From Streptomyces sp. S.PB5 (GTDB taxonomy: Bacteria > Actinomycetota > Actinomycetes > Streptomycetales > Streptomycetaceae), in contig NZ_JAQMWP010000017.1 of NCBI RefSeq assembly GCF_030403745.1, positions 62,001 to 126,000 on the forward strand: 64,000 nucleotides of DNA. The letters are read 5' to 3'. Position numbers and translations under genes: made by a program. This document shows, piece by piece, positions 56,945 through 64,000 of this stretch (its first letter is position 1; the number at the start of each line of letters is the position of its first letter). The notes under the pieces are model-generated. The model ran no database searches. It was given only the letters and a program-made list of their open reading frames with translations, and was not told the DNA's origin.

Positions 56945-59623
56945 ATGGTCCGACTCTCGCAACGTGACGCAGACCGGTCGCGGCGCGGGCGAGTCGCCGG
57001 GGTGCGGTCGGCGCTGGGCGGACGCAGCGTCGCCGGACAGGTGTTCGTCTCCCAGGTCGTGATCGTGCTGCTGCTGGTCGTGGCCGCGGTGGTGGCGCTG
57101 GTGCTGCAGGTGCGGCACGACAGCACGACGGAGGCCCGCAACCGCTCGGTCGCCGTCGCCGAGGCGTTCGCCAACGCGCCGGGCACCGTCGAGGCCCTGG
57201 ACGCCCCCGATCCCACCGCCGTGCTGCAACCGCGCGCCGAGGCGGCGCGCAAGGCGACCGGCGTCGACTTCATCGTGGTCCTCAACACCGACGGCATCCG
57301 CTACACCCACCCCAAGCCCGACCGCATCGGCAAGAAGTTCGTCGGCAACCTCGCCCCCGCACTGGGCGGCAAGGTGGTCACCGAGGAGATCGACGGGACC
57401 ATCGGCCGGCTCGTCCAGGCCGTCGTACCGATCAGGGCGCCCGACGGGAAGGTCGTGGGCGCGGTGTCGGCCGGCATCACGACCGAGCACGTGGGCGGCA
57501 CCGCGGACGAGCAGATGCCGCTGCTGCTGGCCGCCGCGGCCGGCGGACTCGCCCTGGCCATGGCGGGCACGGCCCTGGTCAGCAGACGGCTGCTGCGCCA
57601 GACCCACGGGCTCGGTCCGCACGAGATGACCAAGATGTACGAGCACCACGACGCGGTGCTGCACGCCGTGCGCGAGGGCGTGCTCATCGTCGGCGGCGAG
57701 GGCCGCCTGCTGCTCGCCAACGACGAGGCGCAGCGGCTGCTGCATCTGCCGGCCGACGCCGAGGGCCGGGACGTGCTCAGCCTCGGGCTCCCCGCCGACA
57801 CCGCCGAGCTGCTGGCCTCCGGACGGGTCGCCACCGACGAGGTGCACCTGGTCGGCGACCGGCTGCTGGCCGTCAACCAGCGGCCGACCGAGCTGGAGGG
57901 CGGCCCGGCCGGCAGCGTGGCCACCCTGCGCGACTCCACCGAGTTGCGGGCCCTGTCCGGGCGTGCCGAGGCGGCCCGCGAGCGCCTCGACATGCTGTAC
58001 GACGCCGGGGTCGGCATCGGCACCAGCCTGGACGTCACCCGGACCGCCGAGGAGCTGGCGGAGCTCGCCGTGCCCCGGTTCGCGGACTTCGTCACCGTGG
58101 ACCTCTTCGACGCGGTGCTCAGCGGCGGACAGCCGGAGTCGGGCACCGACCTGCGCCGTACGGCGTTCAGCGGGATCCGCAAGGACGCGCCGCTGTACGC
58201 GGTGGGCGAGCGGATGCGGCTCGTCGCGTCCTCCCCGCAGGCACGCTCCCTGCGCTCCGGCCAGGCGGTCCTGGAGGCGCGGCTGGCCGAGTCCCCCGGC
58301 TGGCGGGCCCAGGATCTCGAACGGACCGCGCTGGTCCTGCAGTTCGGCATCCACTCGCTGATCGCCGTGCCGCTGCGGGCGGGCGCCCTGGTCCTGGGCG
58401 TGGTCAACTTCTGGCGCTCCGAGAAGCCCGCCCCCTTCGACACCGACGAACTCGCCCTGGCGGAGGAGCTGGTGGCGCGGGCCGCGGTCTCCATCGACAA
58501 CGCCCGCCGCTACACCCGCGAGCACACCATGGCGGTCACGCTCCAGCGCAGTCTGCTGCCGCGCAGCCTGCCCGAGCAGAACGCCCTGGACATCGCCTAC
58601 CGCTATCTGCCCGCCCAGGCGGGTGTGGGCGGGGACTGGTTCGACGTCCTGCCGCTGTCCGGCGCCCGGGTGGCGCTGGTGGTGGGCGACGTGGTGGGCC
58701 ACGGGCTGCACGCGGCGGCGACGATGGGGCGGCTGCGCACCGCGGTCCACAACTTCTCCTCGCTCGACCTCCCGCCCGACGAACTCCTGTCCCTCCTGGA
58801 CGAGTTGGTCGGGCGCATCGACCAGGACGAGACACAGGAGGGCGAGAGCGCCCCGGTCACCGGCGCGACCTGCCTGTACGCCGTGTACGACCCGGTCTCG
58901 CGGCGCTGCACCGTCACCCGCGCGGGCCATCCGCCGCCGGCCCTCATCCACCCCGACGGCACCGTGGAGTTCCCGGACGTGCCCGCCGGTCCCCCGCTGG
59001 GTCTGGGCGGGCTGCCGTTCGAGACGGCCGACCTCGAACTCGCCGAGGGCAGCCGCCTGGTGCTGTACACGGACGGTCTGGTCGAGGACCGGGAACGCGA
59101 CATCGACGTGGGCCTGGAACTGCTGCGCGCCGCTCTCGCGCGGGCCGGTGACTCGCCGGAGGACACCTGCCGGGTGGTGCTCGACTCGCGCCTCACCTCG
59201 CGGGCGAGCGACGACATCGCGCTGATCGTGGCGCGCACCCGGGCCCTGGCCGAGGACCGGGTCGCCGAGTGGGACGTACCGTCCGATCCGGCGGCCGTGG
59301 GACGGGTGCGCGCCGATGTCTCCCGGCGGCTGGCCGGATGGGGCCTGGAGGAGCTGGAGTTCACCACCGAGCTGATCCTGAGCGAGCTGGTGACCAACGC
59401 GATCCGCTACGGCGGCGAGCCCATCCGGGTCCGGGTGCTGCGCGACCGGACCCTGATCTGCGAGGTCTTCGACGGCAGCAGCACCTCGCCCCATCTGCGC
59501 TACGCGGCGATGACGGACGAGGGCGGCCGCGGCCTGTTCCTGGTCGCGCAGCTCGCCGAGCGCTGGGGCACCCGGTACACGCCCGAGGGCAAGGTCATCT
59601 GGGCGGAGCAACCGCTGCCGTAG
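56945..59623 (+). CDS. Membrane sensor with Cache, PAS, GAF, SpoIIE PP2C and HATPase domains
   Basis: This 892-aa protein starts with a membrane span (VFVSQVVIVLLLVVAAVVALVLQV, about residues 33-56). A single extracellular Cache domain (to about 185) precedes a second span (LLLAAAAGGLALAMAGTALV). PAS (235-330) and GAF (350-520) domains follow, then SpoIIE PP2C (VGGDWFDVLPLSGARVALVVGDVVGHGL) and a C-terminal HATPase anti-sigma kinase domain (ELILSELVTNAIRYGG, GGRGLFLVAQLAERWG). It combines a phosphatase and an RsbW-like kinase in one receptor. It is codirectional with the preceding phosphatase after a 72-bp gap. Confidence 0.9.
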   Translation: MVRLSQRDADRSRRGRVAGVRSALGGRSVAGQVFVSQVVIVLLLVVAAVVALVLQVRHDSTTEARNRSVAVAEAFANAPGTVEALDAPDPTAVLQPRAEAARKATGVDFIVVLNTDGIRYTHPKPDRIGKKFVGNLAPALGGKVVTEEIDGTIGRLVQAVVPIRAPDGKVVGAVSAGITTEHVGGTADEQMPLLLAAAAGGLALAMAGTALVSRRLLRQTHGLGPHEMTKMYEHHDAVLHAVREGVLIVGGEGRLLLANDEAQRLLHLPADAEGRDVLSLGLPADTAELLASGRVATDEVHLVGDRLLAVNQRPTELEGGPAGSVATLRDSTELRALSGRAEAARERLDMLYDAGVGIGTSLDVTRTAEELAELAVPRFADFVTVDLFDAVLSGGQPESGTDLRRTAFSGIRKDAPLYAVGERMRLVASSPQARSLRSGQAVLEARLAESPGWRAQDLERTALVLQFGIHSLIAVPLRAGALVLGVVNFWRSEKPAPFDTDELALAEELVARAAVSIDNARRYTREHTMAVTLQRSLLPRSLPEQNALDIAYRYLPAQAGVGGDWFDVLPLSGARVALVVGDVVGHGLHAAATMGRLRTAVHNFSSLDLPPDELLSLLDELVGRIDQDETQEGESAPVTGATCLYAVYDPVSRRCTVTRAGHPPPALIHPDGTVEFPDVPAGPPLGLGGLPFETADLELAEGSRLVLYTDGLVEDRERDIDVGLELLRAALARAGDSPEDTCRVVLDSRLTSRASDDIALIVARTRALAEDRVAEWDVPSDPAAVGRVRADVSRRLAGWGLEELEFTTELILSELVTNAIRYGGEPIRVRVLRDRTLICEVFDGSSTSPHLRYAAMTDEGGRGLFLVAQLAERWGTRYTPEGKVIWAEQPLP

Positions 59624-59683
59624 CGCGCGGCTTGTCGATAGGTACGAACCTTTGACGCGACGGGTGTTCACTGCGTCCAGCAT

Positions 59684-59706
59684 CTGATAGTAAACCTTCC
59701 TATCAG
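59684..59706. promoter_or_regulatory. Operator-like inverted repeat upstream of the chitosanase gene
   Basis: CTGATAG (59684-59690), a 9-nt spacer TAAACCTTC, and CTATCAG (59700-59706) form an exact 7-bp inverted repeat about 50 bp upstream of the start. Streptomyces chitosanase genes are known to have a conserved palindrome bound by the ROK repressor CsnR, and this is a likely example. Confidence 0.7.
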
Positions 59707-59754
59707 TGCAACGTACGGCCAACTCCCCACCCCCCACCTCCATTTGGAGCCGCC

Positions 59755-60573
59755 GTGAAGCACCCCTCAGGCATGTCGCGCCGCGCCCTGCTCACCCTGC
59801 TCGGCGCGTCCGCCGTGACCACCCCCCTGCTCGCCTCCCCGGCCGCCGCGGCCCGCGCCCGCGCGGGCGGGCTGGACGACCCGGCGAAGAAGGAGATCGC
59901 CATGCAGCTGGTGTCGAGCGCGGAGAACTCCTCGCTCGACTGGAAGGCGCAGTACAAGTACATCGAGGACATCGGCGACGGCCGCGGCTACACCGCCGGC
60001 ATCATCGGGTTCTGCTCCGGCACCGGCGACATGCTCGACCTCGTCGAGCTCTACGCCGACCGCCGCCCCGGCAACGTCCTCGCCCCGTATCTGCCGGCAC
60101 TGCGCCGGGTCGACGGCACCGACTCGCACGCCGGTCTGGACCCGGACTTCCCGGCGGACTGGCGCCGGGCCGCACAGGACGCGGAGTTCCGGCGGGCCCA
60201 GGACGACGAGCGCGACCGTGTGTACTTCAACCCCGCGGTCCGTCAGGGCAAGGCCGACGGACTACGGGTGCTCGGCCAGTTCGCCTACTACGACGCCATC
60301 GTCATGCACGGCGACGGTACCGACCCGACCAGCTTCCGCAACATCCGCAGGCGCGCCCTGAACCGGGCCCGGCCCCCGGCCCAGGGCGGCGACGAGGTCA
60401 CCTACCTGCACGCCTTCCTGGACGCGCGGGTGTGGGCCATGAAGCAGGAGGAGGCCCACAGCGACACCAGCCGGGTCGACACCGCCCAGCGCGTCTTCCT
60501 GCGCGCGGGCAACCTCGATCTCAACCCGCCCCTGGACTGGAAGGTGTACGGGGACAGCTACCACATCGGCTGA
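59755..60573 (+). CDS. csn: Secreted GH46 chitosanase
   Basis: This 272-aa protein has a signal peptide with an SRR motif and hydrophobic core (MSRRALLTLLGASAVTTPLL), cleaved near AAAARA. The mature GH46 fold has its catalytic Glu57 in SAENSS and Asp75 in EDIGDGRGYTAGIIGF, spaced 18 residues as in the S. sp. N174 enzyme (Glu22, Asp40). It hydrolyses chitosan outside the cell. The GTG at 59755 follows TTGGAG. An operator-like palindrome lies upstream. Confidence 0.95.
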   Translation: MKHPSGMSRRALLTLLGASAVTTPLLASPAAAARARAGGLDDPAKKEIAMQLVSSAENSSLDWKAQYKYIEDIGDGRGYTAGIIGFCSGTGDMLDLVELYADRRPGNVLAPYLPALRRVDGTDSHAGLDPDFPADWRRAAQDAEFRRAQDDERDRVYFNPAVRQGKADGLRVLGQFAYYDAIVMHGDGTDPTSFRNIRRRALNRARPPAQGGDEVTYLHAFLDARVWAMKQEEAHSDTSRVDTAQRVFLRAGNLDLNPPLDWKVYGDSYHIG

Positions 60574-60597
60574 CCGCCCCGGGGCACCGCGGTCCGG

Positions 60598-61596
60598 CTA
60601 CGGGCGCTGACCGATGCGGTCCACGACGCCCAGCTCCTGCCGGGCACGCGTCTCGTGGTACCGGTCGCGATGCCTGACCTTCCCGTCGACCAGGTCCGCG
60701 GTGCTCCCCTTCAGACGCAGCCCCAGGTACGTGTAGTCCGTCGCGTCGAAGATGAACGCGAAGTCGAACCCCGGGTAGGAGACGGCCACTCCCCTGCGGC
60801 CGAGGCCGTCCACAACCTCGCGGTCGATCCGGATGCCGGGGATCCGGGCGACCGCCTCGAACGTGCCCGCCTCCAGCCCGGGCGGCATGATCCGCGGGAC
60901 CACGTAGAACTGGACGGCGTTGACGAACGCCTCCCTGTCGATGTCGGCCTGGCGCACCGGCCGCTCGCGGACCTCGCCCGATCCCGCCTTCCCTTCCACC
61001 ACCTTGTCATCGGGGCCCCGGTCCCCCCGCAGCTTGTCCAGGAGCTGGTCCGGGTCCGTCGGCCACTTCGCCAGCTCGTCGTACTCGGTCGGCGGCCACC
61101 TCACCTCCTGCTTGCCCAGCGGCGGGTCGCGGTGGACCTTGCCGTACTCCTGACGGCTGGAGGGCTTGGAGCCGTCCACGGAGATCCAGCTCTCGTCGGT
61201 CCAGGTCTTGCGCTTCCCGCCCTTGTCATAGGTCCGGGTGACGCGCGTCTTGGTGTACACGTACTGGTCGTCGCGCGGAACCGGCGTCCCGGCGTCGTCG
61301 GCACGCGACCGTGCGGCGGCCTTGTGCAGCACTTCGGCCGCGCTCATCGTCGCCATCCGCGTGCCGTCCGCACCCCCGCCCCCTTGGCTCAGACCGGCGA
61401 CGGCCACGCCGCCGGCAGCGACCGCCGTGGCGGTCCCGACCACGGCGACCCGGAGCATCAGCCGCCGGGACAGCGGCCTCGGGTGCCCGTCCCGGAGGAT
61501 GGCGCGCCGCAGCCGGACGCGGGCGGCGGAACGGGCGTCGTCGGTGAGCGGGGCCACGTCGGCCTCGAACTCGCGTACCACGATGAGGTCATCCAC
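60598..61596 (-). CDS. CU044_5270-family membrane protein, partner of the ECF sigma factor
   Basis: This 332-aa protein has a cytoplasmic N-terminus with RSAARVRLRRAILRDG, one membrane span (LMLRVAVVGTATAVAAGGVAVAGL, about residues 46-69) and a large exterior domain. Such proteins are regularly encoded downstream of ECF sigma factors in actinomycetes and are thought to act as anti-sigma or sensory partners. The GTG at 61596 follows GAGGAG, and its start overlaps the end of the sigma gene by 8 bp. The function is inferred from context. Confidence 0.85.
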   Translation of the reverse strand: MDDLIVVREFEADVAPLTDDARSAARVRLRRAILRDGHPRPLSRRLMLRVAVVGTATAVAAGGVAVAGLSQGGGGADGTRMATMSAAEVLHKAAARSRADDAGTPVPRDDQYVYTKTRVTRTYDKGGKRKTWTDESWISVDGSKPSSRQEYGKVHRDPPLGKQEVRWPPTEYDELAKWPTDPDQLLDKLRGDRGPDDKVVEGKAGSGEVRERPVRQADIDREAFVNAVQFYVVPRIMPPGLEAGTFEAVARIPGIRIDREVVDGLGRRGVAVSYPGFDFAFIFDATDYTYLGLRLKGSTADLVDGKVRHRDRYHETRARQELGVVDRIGQRP

Positions 61597-62242
61597 GGTC
61601 GGTCTCCTCGGTCTCCTCGTGAAGGGCTGTGGGGTCCGCCCCGCCCAGTGCGGCGCGCAACCTGGTCCGCGCCCGGTTGAGCCGTGAGCGCACCGTGCCC
61701 ACGGGGATGCCGAGGGCCTCCGCGGCCTCGGCGTAGTCGAGATCGCCCCAGGCGATCACCAGCAGCACGTCCCGGTAGCGCGCGGGCAACTTGGCGAGCG
61801 CGCCGGCCAGTCGGGCGCGGGAGTGCTCGGCGCCGACCCGCGCCACGACCCGGTCGTCCAGGGCCTCGGCGCCGTCGCCGGCCGTGGTCGAGGCGACGCG
61901 CGAGAACGCCCTCAGCCGCCGCGCCTCGGCACGCCGGTGCTGGCCGACGAGGTTGGTGACGATCCCGTACAGCCACGGGCGGGCCTGCGACCGCGACAGG
62001 TCGTAGCGGTGGCGCTGCTGGAACGCGATGACGAAGGTCTCGGCCATCAGGTCGTCGGCGGCCTCGGCGCCGAGCCGCCGGGCCGCGTAGCGGTGGATGT
62101 CGTCGGCGTACCTCTGGAAGAGGATCTCGAAGGCATCGGGCTCCTCCCAGGACCGCTCGACGACCGAGGCGTCGGACTCGACGCCGTCGCGGGGGACGAC
62201 ATCGGGAAGGTCTGCGACGCACGGATCGCCTGTCGATTGCAT
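61589..62242 (-). CDS. ECF RNA polymerase sigma factor
   Basis: This 217-aa sigma factor has region 2 (FEILFQRYADDIHRYAARRLGAEAADDLMAETFVIAFQQRHRYD, residues 38-81) and region 4 (LAKLPARYRDVLLVIAWGDLDYAEAAEALGIPVGTVRSRLNRARTRLR). It probably directs a small regulon together with the CU044_5270 protein encoded next to it. The ATG at 62242 follows GAGGGAACCGC. It is divergent from the ferredoxin reductase gene. Confidence 0.92.
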   Translation of the reverse strand: MQSTGDPCVADLPDVVPRDGVESDASVVERSWEEPDAFEILFQRYADDIHRYAARRLGAEAADDLMAETFVIAFQQRHRYDLSRSQARPWLYGIVTNLVGQHRRAEARRLRAFSRVASTTAGDGAEALDDRVVARVGAEHSRARLAGALAKLPARYRDVLLVIAWGDLDYAEAAEALGIPVGTVRSRLNRARTRLRAALGGADPTALHEETEETDRG

Positions 62243-62357
62243 GCGGTTCCCTCGAAGTCATGGGCATGGTCGACTGCTGTTGGCCGATGCCCGCGAACGG
62301 GTTCCCGTCCGGCATGAGAGAGTGCTCGCACAGCCCGCCCGGGTCATAAAGTAGCCT

Positions 62358-62369
62358 TATGAGCTCATA
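62358..62369. promoter_or_regulatory. 12-bp palindrome in the divergent promoter region
   Basis: TATGAGCTCATA is a perfect 12-bp palindrome between the sigma-factor and ferredoxin-reductase genes. It is A/T-rich and operator-like; the binding protein is unknown. Confidence 0.4.
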
Positions 62370-62386
62370 GACCGGACCCGTGTACC

Positions 62387-62405
62387 AGCTTAGGCTTGCC
62401 TTAGT
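62387..62405. promoter_or_regulatory. Iron-box-like site (DmdR/IdeR type) upstream of the ferredoxin reductase gene
   Basis: AGCTTAGGCTTGCCTTAGT resembles the actinobacterial iron box with core TTAGGCTNNCCTNA. A second partial TTTAGGC follows at 62404-62410. It is about 50-68 bp upstream of the ATG, where an Fe-loaded repressor would block transcription. Confidence 0.6.
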
Positions 62406-62454
62406 TTAGGCTTCCCGGCGAGATCGCTTGTCGCCTCTCGAAGGGAACCTGATC

Positions 62455-63819
62455 ATGCCCCGCCCCCTGCGGGTAGCCATCGTCGGCGCCGGACCGGCCG
62501 GCATCTACGCCGCCGACGCTCTGCTCAAGTCCGACGTGGCCACCGAGCCCGGTGTGTCCATCGACATCTTCGAGCGGATGCCCGCCCCGTTCGGGCTGAT
62601 CCGGTACGGCGTCGCCCCCGACCACCCCCGCATCAAGGGCATCGTCAAGGCCCTCCACCAGGTCCTCGACAAGCCTCAGGTCCGCCTCTTCGGCAACATC
62701 GACTACGGCACCGACCTCCACCTGGACGACCTGCGCGCCTTCTACGACGGCGTGATCTTCTCGACCGGCGCCATGGCGGACCGCGAGCTGAGGATCCCCG
62801 GCGTCGAGCTCAACGGCTCCTACGGCGCCGCCGACTTCGCCTCCTGGTACGACGGCCACCCGGACGTCCCGCGCACCTGGCCGCTTCAGGCGGAGAAGGT
62901 CGCCGTCCTGGGTGTGGGCAACGTGGCGCTCGACATCTCCCGGATCCTCGCCAAGACGGCGGACGAGCTGCTGCCGACGGAGATCCCGCCGAACGTCTAC
63001 GAGGGCCTGAAGAAGAACAAGGCCGTCGAGATCCATGTCTTCGGCCGACGCGGCCCGGCGCAGGCGAAGTTCTCCCCGATGGAGCTGCGCGAGCTGGACC
63101 ACTCGCCCAACATTGAGGTCATCGTCAACCCCGAGGACATCGACTACGACGAGGGCTCGATCGCCGAGCGGCGCGGCAACAAGCAGGTCGACATGGTCGC
63201 CAAGACCCTGGAGAACTGGGCGATCCGCGACATCGGCGACCGCCCGCACAAGCTGTTCCTGCACTTCTTCGAGTCGCCCGTGGAGATCCTCGGCGAGGAC
63301 GGCGAGGTCGTCGGCCTGCGCACCGAGCGCACCGAGCTGGACGGCACCGGAAACGTCAAGGGCACCGGACAGTTCACCGACTGGGACGTCGACGCCGTCT
63401 ACCGCGCGGTCGGCTACCTCTCCGACAAGCTCCCCAAGCTGCCCTGGGACATCGACTCGGGCACCGTCCCGGACGAGGGCGGCCGGGTCATCCAGGAGAG
63501 CGGCGAGCACCTGCAGTCGGTGTACGTCACCGGCTGGATCCGGCGTGGCCCGGTCGGTCTGATCGGCCACACCAAGGGCGACGCCAACGAGACCGTCGCG
63601 AACCTCCTGGACGACTTCGCGAACAGCCGTCTGCAGACGCCCGCCTCTCCCGAGCCGGAGGCCGTCGAGGCGTTCCTCGCCGAGCGCGAGCTCCGCTTCA
63701 CCACCTGGGAGGGCTGGTACCAGCTGGACGCCGCCGAGAAGGCGCTGGGCGAGCCCGAGGGCCGCGAGCGCGTGAAGATCGTCGAGCGTGAGGACATGCT
63801 CAAGGCGAGCGGCGCGTAA
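62455..63819 (+). CDS. Ferredoxin/adrenodoxin--NADP+ reductase (FprA-like)
   Basis: This 454-aa FAD/NADPH enzyme of the adrenodoxin-reductase family has the FAD motif VAIVGAGPAGIYAADALL (residues 7-24) and GLIRYGVAPDHPRIKGI. NADPH binding is at VAVLGVGNVALDISRIL, and the conserved C-terminus is VTGWIRRGPVGLIGHTKGDA. It passes electrons from NADPH to ferredoxins that feed P450s and other enzymes. The ATG at 62455 follows AAGGGAACC. The iron-box-like site suggests induction under iron limitation. Confidence 0.93.
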   Translation: MPRPLRVAIVGAGPAGIYAADALLKSDVATEPGVSIDIFERMPAPFGLIRYGVAPDHPRIKGIVKALHQVLDKPQVRLFGNIDYGTDLHLDDLRAFYDGVIFSTGAMADRELRIPGVELNGSYGAADFASWYDGHPDVPRTWPLQAEKVAVLGVGNVALDISRILAKTADELLPTEIPPNVYEGLKKNKAVEIHVFGRRGPAQAKFSPMELRELDHSPNIEVIVNPEDIDYDEGSIAERRGNKQVDMVAKTLENWAIRDIGDRPHKLFLHFFESPVEILGEDGEVVGLRTERTELDGTGNVKGTGQFTDWDVDAVYRAVGYLSDKLPKLPWDIDSGTVPDEGGRVIQESGEHLQSVYVTGWIRRGPVGLIGHTKGDANETVANLLDDFANSRLQTPASPEPEAVEAFLAERELRFTTWEGWYQLDAAEKALGEPEGRERVKIVEREDMLKASGA

Positions 63820-63838
63820 GCGAGTTCGGCCGTACCGT

Positions 63839-63883
63839 GTGACGGGCGCGGCCGGGGGTGTGCCCCCCGGCCCCGCCCGTCAC
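63839..63883. terminator. Bidirectional terminator between convergent genes
   Basis: A long hairpin of about 20 bp with loop TGTG forms between GTGACGGGCGCGGCCGGGGG and CCCCCGGCCCCGCCCGTCAC, with one mismatch. It overlaps the stop codon of the minus-strand gene and lies 20 bp past the reductase stop, serving both. Confidence 0.85.
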
Positions 63884-64000
63884 GCGTCTTCGTGCTCGAC
63901 CGTGACGACGATCTTCCCGACCTGCGCGCCCGCCTCCAGGTACCGGTGCGCCTCGGCGATCTCCTCCAGGGCGAAGACACGATCCACGGCCGGCACGAAG
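63880..64000 (-). CDS. Quinone oxidoreductase/zinc-type alcohol dehydrogenase, 3' end only
   Basis: The visible 39 C-terminal residues read FVPAVDRVFALEEIAEAHRY then LEAGAQVGKIVVTVEHEDA before the stop. The segment hxxxFxLEEhxEAHRxhEaGxxxGKhVhxV is the standard ending of medium-chain NADPH:quinone reductases. The N-terminal part lies beyond the window. Confidence 0.85.
   Translation of the reverse strand, partial: FVPAVDRVFALEEIAEAHRYLEAGAQVGKIVVTVEHEDA

Noticed and set aside
56891..59743. 950-codon minus-strand open frame opposite the Cache-SpoIIE gene
   Set aside because: It is an antisense shadow produced by high-GC third positions. It has no ribosome binding site or domain, and the plus strand has a clear multi-domain protein.
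60572..60594. GACCGC/GCGGTC inverted repeat between convergent genes as a terminator
   Set aside because: A 6-bp stem with an 11-nt loop overlapping a stop codon is within chance for this GC content.

Overview
The window is a high-GC, densely coded stretch of DNA from a Streptomyces-type actinomycete. The evidence is the GC-rich third codon positions, frequent GTG and TTG starts with GGAGG-like ribosome binding sites, a gamma-butyrolactone (GBL) signalling locus, SARP and PucR regulators, LAxTG sortase anchoring, SpoIIE-type phosphatases and a GH46 chitosanase.

Region 1 (1-7800) is a hormone-control island. It holds a SARP activator, two TetR/GBL-receptor homologues, an AfsA-type GBL synthase, an SDR ketoreductase, an HAD-like protein, and an acyl-CoA carboxylase beta subunit with its own epsilon subunit. 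Seven palindromes resembling autoregulatory elements (AREs) lie in front of these genes, so most of the island is probably one receptor-controlled circuit.

Region 2 (8134-14280) looks like the replication module of a plasmid or integrative element. A primase/polymerase, a P4/D5-type helicase and a DUF6009 gene overlap by ATGA. Upstream lie about 0.5 kb of AGCGACTGAAGCGACT-type iterons and a divergent HTH gene. Beyond these are a DUF1877 gene, an array of five short hairpins with GNA triloops, and a degenerate tyrosine-recombinase-like gene between 19-bp direct repeats.

Region 3 (14378-19256) is ordinary accessory content: an FAD oxidoreductase, a WYL regulator, a VOC protein and a sortase-anchored DUF1996 protein.

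Region 4 (19436-32273) is a five-gene set equivalent to the E. coli yehI-yehL-yehM-yehP-yehQ genes (DUF4132, MoxR ATPase, DUF5682 fused to VWA, SWIM zinc finger) plus a 1636-aa protein. A full match to the actinobacterial DNA-damage (PafBC/RecA-NDp) promoter lies in front of it.

Region 5 (32386-38923) carries a SigE-type sigma factor, a small membrane protein, a protein mannosyltransferase, a secreted beta-propeller/Ig-like protein, a dead EamA transporter and a diacylglycerol-kinase-like protein.

Region 6 (39387-50205) is the most striking. A secreted cutinase, a PucR regulator, an antigen-85-like esterase, an ACP-KS-AT-ACP-TE polyketide synthase, a fatty acyl-AMP ligase and an acyl-CoA carboxylase beta subunit together reproduce the gene content of the mycobacterial mycolic-acid condensation locus (Rv3802c, fbp, pks13, fadD32, accD4). 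Streptomyces are not known to make mycolates. The last four genes look like one operon.

Region 7 (50460-64000) contains a decayed MFS transporter, three SpoIIE/PP2C phosphatases (one with a frameshift), a class C beta-lactamase-like hydrolase, a 147-bp-period tandem duplication, a chitosanase with an operator-like palindrome, an ECF sigma factor with its CU044_5270 partner, an iron-box-preceded ferredoxin reductase, and the 3' end of a quinone oxidoreductase gene.

All identifications rest on reading motifs and recalling family features. No database search was run.
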